From a virus: DNA of 64,000 nucleotides. Both the position numbers and the translations under genes were made by a program. Positions 1-8,636 of this stretch are shown here, piece after piece. The notes beneath the pieces were generated by a model, which was given only the letters and a program-made list of their open reading frames with translations, was not told where the DNA came from and did not search any database. Location: positions 1-64,000 of IMG/VR virus record IMGVR_UViG_3300042454_000021; one strand, 5' to 3'. The stretch's first letter is position 1. The number at the start of each line of letters is the position of its first letter.

Positions 1-2
1 TG

Positions 3-296
3 AACGATTATCTCTACCTAACTGACCCATTGGTTCAGAAGGTTAGAATCGCTGCCTTATTCGAAGAGGATATCCCTAACGAAGTGAGATATTCAGGAGA
101 GTGTGGTGCACAAGTTACTGATGCAGAGTGGTGCTTAAATCCTTTAGATAGAGAATCGTTTTGCCCAGGGTATTTAGAAAAACAAGTATTAGAACTTACA
201 TCTCAGAAATTGTTGAGTACATACTTCAGACTTAAAGAAGACTTAACAGAAAATGGTATAGATGGTCAAGCTCCTAATGCACCAGCAGGAAGCTAA
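3..296 (+). CDS. Connector-region protein, C-terminal fragment (partial)
   Basis: The reading frame is open to the left edge, so only the last 97 codons are present; the TTG at 30 is internal (codons before it read NDYLYLTDP). The fragment is soluble, acidic and ends in a Pro/Ala-rich tail (NAPAGS). No catalytic motif is visible. It overlaps the next start by one base (taATG type), so it belongs to the same virion operon. From its place just before the ring protein of a crAss-like virion cluster it is probably a small head-tail connector component, but the fragment alone does not prove this. Confidence 0.6.
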   Translation, partial: NDYLYLTDPLVQKVRIAALFEEDIPNEVRYSGECGAQVTDAEWCLNPLDRESFCPGYLEKQVLELTSQKLLSTYFRLKEDLTENGIDGQAPNAPAGS

Positions 297-772
297 TGAG
301 AGTAAAAATAGACTGGAGAAGTTCCAGTAAAGACAACTACAAAAACTTCTGTAAGAAGTACACATCAGTCAAAGTAACGTTTGATGAATGGAGAAACATC
401 ATCTATTCATTCAACGAACATTTCAAAAACTACATTCTTGAAACTGGAGAAAAAGCAAAGCTACCTTTTGGCTTTGGTGAATTCTCTATTAACAAGAAGA
501 AGCGTAAGAAGTTTAAGATGGTTGATGGAGAAGAAGTTATAAACCTACCTATTGATTGGCAGAAGAGCAAAGAGAAAGGTAAGAGGATATATAACTTTAA
601 CTATCACACAGAAGGTTATTTCTTTGGTTGGATGTGGTTTAGAGATACAGCAAGAATAAGAAATATTGATCTCTGGTATTTTAAACCTACTAGAACAACA
701 TCAAGACTCTTATCACATTATATTAAGACTGACGATAAGTATCAGCATATTTACAGAGAGTGGAAAAAATAA
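296..772 (+). CDS. Small crAss-like connector/ring protein
   Basis: A 158-residue basic protein rich in aromatic residues (YFFGWMWF, near residues 108-115) with a Lys-rich stretch (NKKKRKKFK) in the middle. There is no signal peptide or membrane segment. The fold cannot be assigned from motifs, but small proteins of this type lie between connector genes and the ring protein in crAss-like phages. The start overlaps the upstream stop by one base, and the next gene follows after 6 bases. Role in the neck or tail barrel is inferred from gene order. Confidence 0.65.
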   Translation: MRVKIDWRSSSKDNYKNFCKKYTSVKVTFDEWRNIIYSFNEHFKNYILETGEKAKLPFGFGEFSINKKKRKKFKMVDGEEVINLPIDWQKSKEKGKRIYNFNYHTEGYFFGWMWFRDTARIRNIDLWYFKPTRTTSRLLSHYIKTDDKYQHIYREWKK

Positions 773-778
773 AATAAA

Positions 779-1762
779 ATGGCATATTACTACAAATACA
801 ATTTCATTTCTCCTGAGCCTGTATACTCTACAGTGAAAGAAGAGCTTAAGAGCTACTTCGATACAGGAGCAGTTGATGACTTATTGTTCCCTACTTATCT
901 TGACAAATGTCTAAAGAAGTTAGGTAGAGCCACTTATGTTATTCAAGAAACAATCTTAGATGTATGTGACTTTGAAGCTAGACTTCCAGATAACTTTATA
1001 TCTGTAAGAGAAGCATGGATGTGTTCAGAAGATACATCTAACTATCCATATCAAACTCCTAACTCATTCTATTCTCAAGCAGCAACACAGACAACTATTC
1101 AAGTTAGTCCAATCATCTATGGAGGTCCTTCATGTCCTAGTACATGTTGTGGTAATATAGGATGTGATGGATCATGTATGCCTGAGATAATGCAGACAGT
1201 TTATAAAACTAATCAACAAGCTTATAGATCTATCACTAGACAAGCTTTAATGCAACCTGGAAATATCAATGGACGTAATAATTGTACATTAGATTATGGT
1301 GGTAATGCTTGGGAGTTTGGATATAATGCACCTCCAGTTGATTTAAGAAATACACCTTATTCGTCTGCAGCTAATTCATTTGACATTCGTGATAACAAGT
1401 TTGTCACTAATGTAAGAAATGCTGTCGTTCATTTAATATTTTATGTTACAGAATACGATACAATAGGTAATCAATTGATTCCTGATAACTATCGTGTTAG
1501 GGAATTTGTAGAAGCATTCCTTAAATATAAAGTTTTTGAAACCCTATCTAATCAATTAACAGATGAGACGTTTGAACAAATACAGAAAAAACTTGCTTAT
1601 TATAAAAGCCTTTATGATGAAGCATTCATTATGGCAGACATTGAAATAAAGAAACAAGATGGCTGGGCTAAACAACGCAGAATAAAGAACGATTTGAACA
1701 GATTCAATATGTACGAACTGCCAAATAGATCATATAGATATGGCTGGAGAAGAAACAACTAG
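779..1762 (+). CDS. crAss-like ring (tail barrel) protein
   Basis: A 327-residue protein beginning MAYYYKYNFISPEPVYS. The N-terminal half (SYFDTGAVDDLLFPTYLDKC, then RLPDNFISVREAWMC) looks like the conserved neck/ring protein that precedes the large muzzle protein in crAss-like phages. A Cys-rich insertion (SCPSTCCGNIGCDGSC, about residues 119-134) is unusual and could bind metal or be disulfide-linked in the virion. The C terminus is helical. It overlaps the next gene by 23 bases, consistent with translational coupling. The ring identity rests on remembered family resemblance and synteny. Confidence 0.7.
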   Translation: MAYYYKYNFISPEPVYSTVKEELKSYFDTGAVDDLLFPTYLDKCLKKLGRATYVIQETILDVCDFEARLPDNFISVREAWMCSEDTSNYPYQTPNSFYSQAATQTTIQVSPIIYGGPSCPSTCCGNIGCDGSCMPEIMQTVYKTNQQAYRSITRQALMQPGNINGRNNCTLDYGGNAWEFGYNAPPVDLRNTPYSSAANSFDIRDNKFVTNVRNAVVHLIFYVTEYDTIGNQLIPDNYRVREFVEAFLKYKVFETLSNQLTDETFEQIQKKLAYYKSLYDEAFIMADIEIKKQDGWAKQRRIKNDLNRFNMYELPNRSYRYGWRRNN

Positions 1763-4700
1763 TAAAGGAAACATAACCAACAATTACAATGCTGGCCAGA
1801 CTGGTTTGAACATGGATAATACCCTTGGTCAAATTAAGAAAGGTACACTTACGTATGCGTTGAATGCTAATGTTGAGAACTTTGATTCTAATTCTGTTAA
1901 CTATCAGAATGAGGAAGGGAACGTTCCATGCGTAAATGAAGATGGTATATTGTTTCCAGATAACACAATTGTTATTGGTACACACTTCATCAATGAGCAG
2001 AGCAAGCACATATTCTTTCTTGTAAATACTGAGACAGGTGGTTCAGAAATAGGACAGATTGTTAATAACAATTGCATCTATACAACTATTCTAGCTAATG
2101 ATTGTCTTGACTTTGATATAAATCATCCTATTCAAAAAGCTGTACACAGATTAACAAACTGTACAACAGAGATTTACTGGACTGATGGAAAGAATCCTAG
2201 ACGTTATCTTGATATAGATAATCCTCCTACTACAGACATTTGCAATAATTTAAAGATACAACCAAACTTTCCTGTACCTCAGTTAAGTATAATAGATGTA
2301 GTTACTGGTGGTGAATTACTTGCTGGTACATATCAGTTTGCTATTCAGTATTGTGACGCTGTAGGTTTTGGATATACATCCTACTATTCAGTTACTAATC
2401 CTGTACCTATTGCTAATATACAAGTTGAAACTTTAGAGTTTAACTATCCTGTTAATAGATCTATTGTTATAAACATTACCAATCTTGATGAGGCAGGACA
2501 TTTTGAATATTACAATCTTGCTGTAATCAAAACAATTAATGGAATAACTTCTGTTGAATTAATTGGTACATATAACATAGATGGAGCTACTAATGAAGTA
2601 ACCTACTCTGGACAAAATCAAACGCAAATAAGACTTGCTATTGAGGATATCTTTGAAAAGTTTCCTTATTACGATATAGCCCAAGACGTTACTGCTGTTC
2701 AAGATATATTAGTATGGGATCAACTTACTACTAATGAGCGTATAAACTATCAAACAATTGCAGCACAGATAAATTTGAAATGGCAGAGCTATAGAATTCC
2801 TGCTACAGAAAACTATGCTGATGAACTTAACTCTGCTAATCTTAGAGGTTATCTTCGTGATGAGGTTTATCCTTTCGAGATTGTATTCTTATTAAAGAAT
2901 GGTAAACAGACAGATGGTTTTCATATTCCTGGACGTGAGTTAATTGAAGGTTTTGATGATGTACCTATTTTTAAAAATGGTAATGCTGATTATATAGGAG
3001 AAGGAACTGTGGCTCCTAAATGGAAAATATACAATACTGCTTATGATAATAATGCTGGCATAGGAGATAATATAAATACAGCTATACCATATGAGTATGG
3101 TGAGTTTGCATACTGGGAATCAGAAGAAAACTATCCAGATAATGAGGTATTTACAGGAGCAGGATTAACTGGTCCTATTAGACATCATAAGTTTCCTGAT
3201 GTTCTTGCAAGTCCTATATTTGAATCTTCGTATTATAATCCAAATTCTACTATTACTCCTTTTATGAGTAAAGAGGGAGAGTCTGTGTATCCTTTAGGTG
3301 TACTGATTAATACACGTCAAGTGCAAGCATTGATTGAGAATTCTGAATTAACTGATGCTCAGAAAGCAGATATTGCTGGATTTAAAATTGTACGTGGTAA
3401 TAGATCAACTAATAAATCTATTGTAGCTAAAGGTATTCTTCGTAACGTTGGTAAATATCAACGTGAAGGAACTACATACTATTTCCCTAACTATCCATAT
3501 AACGATTTAAATGAAGATCCATTCTTATCAGAATTAAATGTTTCTGATAGAGATAGTAAATCATATGCTTATAACGCTCAATCAGTATTATATTATGTAT
3601 CAGCTGTATCTCTTCCAGGATCTGTAACAATCACTGATTGTAATACAGGAGATGTTAGAGATATACCATTGACAGTAGGCGCTCCTACACTTAGTGTATG
3701 TTCACTTAGCTATCCTAAATTAAATGGTGGTGCTTCAGCAAGTATTAGTAATCCAGTACCTAAAACTATCTGTGTAGGATTTACTTCAGATTCAAGTACT
3801 TCATTTAAATACTATAACGCATATACAGCAGCAATCGAATTTATCACTGTTAATGTAGCAGATGGTATTGTTTACAAATTAGTTAACTCTTTCTATCCTG
3901 TTACATATGAATATGGATCTAAGAATTACACAATTACTACAAGCGATACTATAAATCCATTAACTCTTCCTAATAAATTAGATGCTTTTGATACAGACGA
4001 GTCTAAATTTAGAATGGTGTTTAATTCACCTGAGACATCTTTTGGTCAACCATCGTTAGGAAGTGTTCTCAAGTTAGAGAACGTTATGTTTGGTGCAGGA
4101 ATAGCTCACTTTGCTGAGGTTAAAAACAATGCTAGATATAAATTTATTAATAGAACTATACAGCAACAAGCATTAAGATCTAGTTTTGATCTTGCTAATT
4201 CTGTATCTCCATTTGATCCTAATGCGATGTTTACAACGTATCAGGCATATTTACAGATATATATAAATGGTATTAGTAGAAGAAACTTTTCTTGGTCATT
4301 TAACTCTGTAGCACAATATGACTATTGGGCTAATGTTGGTAACTCTGGATTTAAACAACGTGAGTTAGAGATTTGTCAATATGCAACACCAGGCGTTCAG
4401 TCTGTATCAGATGTTCATGATTTAAATAACTTCCAAAGAGAGTCATCTATTTATGTAAAAACAAAACTCAATCGTCCAGGTGATTTACCTCTTCCTTATC
4501 CTAATGCTGTACCTGCTTTAAATGGTAACATTAGTGATATGTCTAGATATGTAGCATCTGAGAAGAATACTTGTGGTACTCCTGAAGATCTTAAAGATAT
4601 TAAAGTAGTTTCATACTATGGATCATTAAAGAATATTCTTCCTAGTCAATGGGGTCAGTTATATAGTTATCAAACTATTGATACAGGGTTTCAAGTTGAT

Positions 4701-6749
4701 TTTGATAGTCTTCCTATTGGAGGGGTAGTAACTATATTTGGTGGTGATACTTTTATATCTAGATTTGCATTTAAAACAAAACTTCCATTCTTTATTGATA
4801 ATAGAGTAGCAGCTCCTGATGATTCAGACATATTCTACGATGAGATTGGTAACGTTGCCTATCCTAGATATTGGCATTCATCAAGATCTATCTTGAGTAA
4901 TTACACCACTCCTAATAGAACAAATTTAAATAATGTTATATCAATTAAAGCTACAGCTTTAGATTGCCCTAACAATCCAATATATTCTTTTACACCAACT
5001 ACCACAACAACTACAACTGCTGTTCCTGGTAGTGTTACAACAGGATCTTTTAATTATGGATATACTGGTAAGATGTATCAATTTGCTTATGGTATACCAT
5101 ACTTCTATTGTGAAAGTTCTATTAATGTTGATTTACGTCAAGCCTTTAATAATAGAGAAGGAAACTTCTATCCACATGTAAGTTCAGGCATTCCAGATAA
5201 CTGGTTACAACAATCATTTGTACCAATTGCTCAAGACAATACATACTACTACAATGTAACTTACTCTAAACAGAATACAGAAAATAACTTTACACATCTT
5301 CCATTTAACTGGAGTGATAATCAATGTAATGTTGTATTTCCTTTTAGAACTATATATTCAGAACCACAGAGTTCTGATCCAACAGTAAAAGTTAATAACT
5401 GGCTCATCTATCGTCCTATATCATATTTTGATTTTCCTCAAAACTATGGTCCATTAGTATCTTTAGATGGTATACAGAATAAAGGAATCCTTGCTAGATT
5501 TGAGAACAAGTCATTATTGTACAATACAATGTTGACAATCAACACTAGCAATCCACAAGCTGCTTATATTGGTAATCCTACATTGTTTAGAAGTTCTCCT
5601 CCAATTGACTTTGCTGAGACAGATCTTGGATATGTAGGAACTCAAAATAAGTTCTTGTTAAAGATTCCTCAAGGACAAGTTACAGTTGATGCTAAGCGTG
5701 GACAGATATTCTTGATATCAGGAAGTCAAGCTGTAGATTTAACAGCATTTGGCTCAGGTGTCAATCGTTTCATGACTGACCACTTAGCATTTGAAATATT
5801 ACGTTTCTTCCCAGAAGCTGAGGTTGATAACAACTTTAGTAAGGTGGGATTACATGGTGTGTTTGATAGTAAGTATGATAGAGTTATTATATCTAAGCTT
5901 GATTATATTCCACAACCTAATTGGATAGGACAAATATTCTATGACAATACACCAACATTAACTGTTACATGTACAGGAGTAACTTGGTATTTTAGTAACA
6001 GTAGTGATATTGGATATCCTAATGAGACATTTACATACATGAATTGTGATGGAGTTGAGTCTGTAGTGGCTGTGCCTGCAGGTGAGATTTATGAAAAATG
6101 TGTACAGATAGGAACAACCCCATCTACAGGAAGTCAAGGAGATAATCCATTCACTGCTGATGAGGAATGTACTGTAATTAGAACTATACCAAATCCTAAT
6201 TACAAAGAGTATTATATATTAGTAGATGAGGTTCCTACAGTGATTCAGTTGTTAGATCCAGAATATTTCTGTAACAAATCATGGACTTTGTCATTCAACT
6301 TAAATACAAAGAGTTGGGTTAGTTTCCATAGTTATATTCCTAACTATTACATAGGAGAAAACAACTTCTTCTATTCTGGATTAAACCAAGGATGTAACCT
6401 AACAGCAATTGCTGCTATAGAAGTATCTGACTGTGCGTTAGCTGGAACAGCTGTTATACCAGGTACTACTACAACTACTTCTAGTAGTACATCTACAAGT
6501 ACGTCTACTAGCACAAGTACGTCTACATCTACTAGTAGTACTACTACAACTACCACTACAAATATTATAACCTCTTGTGAAGAGTGGAGAAATGATACAT
6601 TTGAAGAAGTTATTATAAATTACCTTCTTTGTAACACTAGTACTTATGTAACTAACTATGCTTTAGCAACTGGTTCTAGTGTATGTGCTTATTATGGTTC
6701 TATCAGTATTGTATCAGGTGGTCCATTGACAGCAGTTGGACCTTGTTAA
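1740..6749 (+). CDS. crAss-like tail muzzle / stabilization protein
   Basis: A 1669-residue, largely beta-rich protein. The N terminus (GLNMDNTLGQIKKGTLTYALNA) is the kind seen in the very large muzzle proteins that close the tail of crAss-like virions. Two low-complexity Thr/Ser stretches are present: a short one near residue 1087 (PTTTTTTTAVPG) and a long one at about 1576-1607 near the C terminus, both resembling tails on small proteins at 53-55 kb. No signal peptide or membrane helix is seen. The start at 1740 lies inside the preceding gene and is the first in-frame Met. It likely sits at the distal end of the tail and touches host-binding proteins. Confidence 0.75.
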   Translation: MAGEETTSKGNITNNYNAGQTGLNMDNTLGQIKKGTLTYALNANVENFDSNSVNYQNEEGNVPCVNEDGILFPDNTIVIGTHFINEQSKHIFFLVNTETGGSEIGQIVNNNCIYTTILANDCLDFDINHPIQKAVHRLTNCTTEIYWTDGKNPRRYLDIDNPPTTDICNNLKIQPNFPVPQLSIIDVVTGGELLAGTYQFAIQYCDAVGFGYTSYYSVTNPVPIANIQVETLEFNYPVNRSIVINITNLDEAGHFEYYNLAVIKTINGITSVELIGTYNIDGATNEVTYSGQNQTQIRLAIEDIFEKFPYYDIAQDVTAVQDILVWDQLTTNERINYQTIAAQINLKWQSYRIPATENYADELNSANLRGYLRDEVYPFEIVFLLKNGKQTDGFHIPGRELIEGFDDVPIFKNGNADYIGEGTVAPKWKIYNTAYDNNAGIGDNINTAIPYEYGEFAYWESEENYPDNEVFTGAGLTGPIRHHKFPDVLASPIFESSYYNPNSTITPFMSKEGESVYPLGVLINTRQVQALIENSELTDAQKADIAGFKIVRGNRSTNKSIVAKGILRNVGKYQREGTTYYFPNYPYNDLNEDPFLSELNVSDRDSKSYAYNAQSVLYYVSAVSLPGSVTITDCNTGDVRDIPLTVGAPTLSVCSLSYPKLNGGASASISNPVPKTICVGFTSDSSTSFKYYNAYTAAIEFITVNVADGIVYKLVNSFYPVTYEYGSKNYTITTSDTINPLTLPNKLDAFDTDESKFRMVFNSPETSFGQPSLGSVLKLENVMFGAGIAHFAEVKNNARYKFINRTIQQQALRSSFDLANSVSPFDPNAMFTTYQAYLQIYINGISRRNFSWSFNSVAQYDYWANVGNSGFKQRELEICQYATPGVQSVSDVHDLNNFQRESSIYVKTKLNRPGDLPLPYPNAVPALNGNISDMSRYVASEKNTCGTPEDLKDIKVVSYYGSLKNILPSQWGQLYSYQTIDTGFQVDFDSLPIGGVVTIFGGDTFISRFAFKTKLPFFIDNRVAAPDDSDIFYDEIGNVAYPRYWHSSRSILSNYTTPNRTNLNNVISIKATALDCPNNPIYSFTPTTTTTTTAVPGSVTTGSFNYGYTGKMYQFAYGIPYFYCESSINVDLRQAFNNREGNFYPHVSSGIPDNWLQQSFVPIAQDNTYYYNVTYSKQNTENNFTHLPFNWSDNQCNVVFPFRTIYSEPQSSDPTVKVNNWLIYRPISYFDFPQNYGPLVSLDGIQNKGILARFENKSLLYNTMLTINTSNPQAAYIGNPTLFRSSPPIDFAETDLGYVGTQNKFLLKIPQGQVTVDAKRGQIFLISGSQAVDLTAFGSGVNRFMTDHLAFEILRFFPEAEVDNNFSKVGLHGVFDSKYDRVIISKLDYIPQPNWIGQIFYDNTPTLTVTCTGVTWYFSNSSDIGYPNETFTYMNCDGVESVVAVPAGEIYEKCVQIGTTPSTGSQGDNPFTADEECTVIRTIPNPNYKEYYILVDEVPTVIQLLDPEYFCNKSWTLSFNLNTKSWVSFHSYIPNYYIGENNFFYSGLNQGCNLTAIAAIEVSDCALAGTAVIPGTTTTTSSSTSTSTSTSTSTSTSTSSTTTTTTTNIITSCEEWRNDTFEEVIINYLLCNTSTYVTNYALATGSSVCAYYGSISIVSGGPLTAVGPC
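6465..6560 (+). repeat. Thr/Ser-rich low-complexity tract in the muzzle protein
   Basis: Thirty-two codons are almost only ACN and TCN/AGY, giving alternating Thr and Ser followed by poly-Thr. Synonymous codons vary widely, so this is not a pure DNA microsatellite and is probably maintained at the protein level. The same composition ends three small proteins at 53101-53184, 54380-54502 and 54658-54807. Confidence 0.85.
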
Positions 6750-6761
6750 TAATTAAAAATT

Positions 6762-7631
6762 ATGTCTAGAAGTGTTATTATAAAGTTAGAGACTGCAGGA
6801 TTCAGAACAACATTATTAAATGTTTCTGATGATCAAGGAACTGTGTATGCCACTGGCGTACCCAAAGAAGACTTTATTGCAGGACAGACATATACTGTAG
6901 TAGATGATGATGTTGAAGAGATGGTTCTTGAATCAGTAGGTGTGTGTAACTTTGTGTTACATCTTCCTATTCAAGAACTAACTGCTCAAGAGATTGCTGA
7001 CATTACATACACTCCTAGTAACTCAGGAACATTGTGGAAACACTTAGTTGATGTTACAGTTAATAATAAGTATTATAATGTAATAGAACCTTACATTATT
7101 GAGTATCCATTCATGTATCAATTCCATGATGAGATTCTTCAAAATGTTAAGGACTACACTAGAGCATTTAAATATCTACCTATTGTTGATGGTGTATATA
7201 ATGACAATGCTAAGATACAAACAGACGATCAATACTTTAATAAAGTGATATTGTACAATGGTCAACAGTGTTCAGGATTACTAGAGTTAGTTCCTAAGCC
7301 TTATCATAACCTAAGTGCTTATTTAAACTATCCAATATATAATGCAGATAGTAAAACAATCATGTATACAAAGAGTGATAGTTTCTATCAATACAATACA
7401 TTCTGGAATGTGCTTATAGATAAAGCTGTACCAATGTTCTTTACAAGTTGTGAATCCCTATCAATAGATAAGGTGTTGAATCAAACCAATATGAACTATG
7501 GTGTGAAGTCGTTTAGGAAAGAACCTTTTCGTGCTAAGGGTGTCTTAGTTAGACACATCCTAGATGATAGATCAGATGCTCACTTAGTATCACAATTCGT
7601 AATTGCTCCATCTCAAATCTCTTACAAGTAA
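6762..7631 (+). CDS. Virion protein of unknown fold (crAss-like tail region)
   Basis: A 289-residue soluble protein with no recognised enzymatic motif. It is rich in Tyr, Val and Asp and looks mostly beta-stranded at the N terminus (about residues 1-110), then mixed. It lies between the muzzle protein and the cargo proteins and overlaps the next gene by one base, so a structural role is likely. It could be a tail hub or muzzle-bound component. Confidence 0.6.
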   Translation: MSRSVIIKLETAGFRTTLLNVSDDQGTVYATGVPKEDFIAGQTYTVVDDDVEEMVLESVGVCNFVLHLPIQELTAQEIADITYTPSNSGTLWKHLVDVTVNNKYYNVIEPYIIEYPFMYQFHDEILQNVKDYTRAFKYLPIVDGVYNDNAKIQTDDQYFNKVILYNGQQCSGLLELVPKPYHNLSAYLNYPIYNADSKTIMYTKSDSFYQYNTFWNVLIDKAVPMFFTSCESLSIDKVLNQTNMNYGVKSFRKEPFRAKGVLVRHILDDRSDAHLVSQFVIAPSQISYK

Positions 7632-8635
7632 TGAAAGGCTGGCTAGATAAATATCAAGAAGGTGGTAATGTTGCTTATGCTGATAATACAAGAGTAGGTA
7701 ATGTACCAAGATATATAGCTCCAAAAAAAGGAGAAGATATGCCTGTTTCAAGAATGATTGAAATGACATTAGATGCTCCACAAAGATTAGCAGTTCAAGC
7801 AATTACAGGAAAAGAACAATATCTTTCAGAGGCACTGGATATTAAAAATCCATGGGAAGCTTTAGCTGCTGACGCTATATTAGATCCTACAAACTTAATA
7901 GGAGCAGGACTAGTAGGTAAAGCTGCAAAAGCTGCAAAAGCTAGTACAAAGAAAGGAGTTCTTTCTAAAGCTTATAAGATTAATCCTTTTGCAATAAAAG
8001 AAAATGGTGGATGGTTAGATAAATATAATGATGGTGGTCCAGTACAACCCAACTATAATGATGCGTCAGTTACCTTATCAGATAACTTTGTAGGAGAAGG
8101 AACATTTAATAAGGGTAGAGATTATTCTCCTGCATGGGGAGGACAGTTTGCAATGGGTGGATCTATTGGTGGAGCTACACAAGGTATACCAGGAGCTACA
8201 GGATTTATGTATGCACGTACAGGAAGCATTCCTAGTAATGGTAAGTATGCTAAGAAGACAAAAGCTTCTGCACAGAATGGAGCAGAGATGAGATACTATC
8301 AAGAGGGTTTAGATTTCAAGCCTAAATCAATAAGTAAGAATGGTTCTCAAATAATCAAAGATGATAGAGGGCAATGGGCCTATCCAGGAGAAATCACTGA
8401 GATTGGTTCTAACCAAATCACAATGCAAGGAGTTGATTATCCTGTACTGGGTATATCTGACACAGGAGACACTCAAATGATGTATCCTAATGAAGACTAT
8501 GTTTATGATGGAGAGTCTGTTACAGAGATTCCTATGATGGCACAAGGTGGACAGTTGACAAAGCTGGATCAATTATTTAACTTTACTAATTACAATACCA
8601 AACAACCAGGAGGCTGGTTAGACAAATACCAATAA
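7631..8635 (+). CDS. Virion cargo-type protein with three GWLDKY motifs
   Basis: A 334-residue Gly-rich protein. It carries the motif GWLDKY three times: at the N terminus (residues 3-8, followed by QEGG), near residue 127 (GGWLDKYNDGG) and at the extreme C terminus (GGWLDKYQ). The region between motifs 2 and 3 contains a beta-rich part (about 215-300). An Ala/Lys-rich helix with amphipathic character lies at about 90-120. Its place directly before the cargo-protein genes suggests an internal virion or ejected protein. The repeated motif looks like a binding or processing tag, which is inference. Confidence 0.6.
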   Translation: MKGWLDKYQEGGNVAYADNTRVGNVPRYIAPKKGEDMPVSRMIEMTLDAPQRLAVQAITGKEQYLSEALDIKNPWEALAADAILDPTNLIGAGLVGKAAKAAKASTKKGVLSKAYKINPFAIKENGGWLDKYNDGGPVQPNYNDASVTLSDNFVGEGTFNKGRDYSPAWGGQFAMGGSIGGATQGIPGATGFMYARTGSIPSNGKYAKKTKASAQNGAEMRYYQEGLDFKPKSISKNGSQIIKDDRGQWAYPGEITEIGSNQITMQGVDYPVLGISDTGDTQMMYPNEDYVYDGESVTEIPMMAQGGQLTKLDQLFNFTNYNTKQPGGWLDKYQ

Positions 8636-8636
8636 T

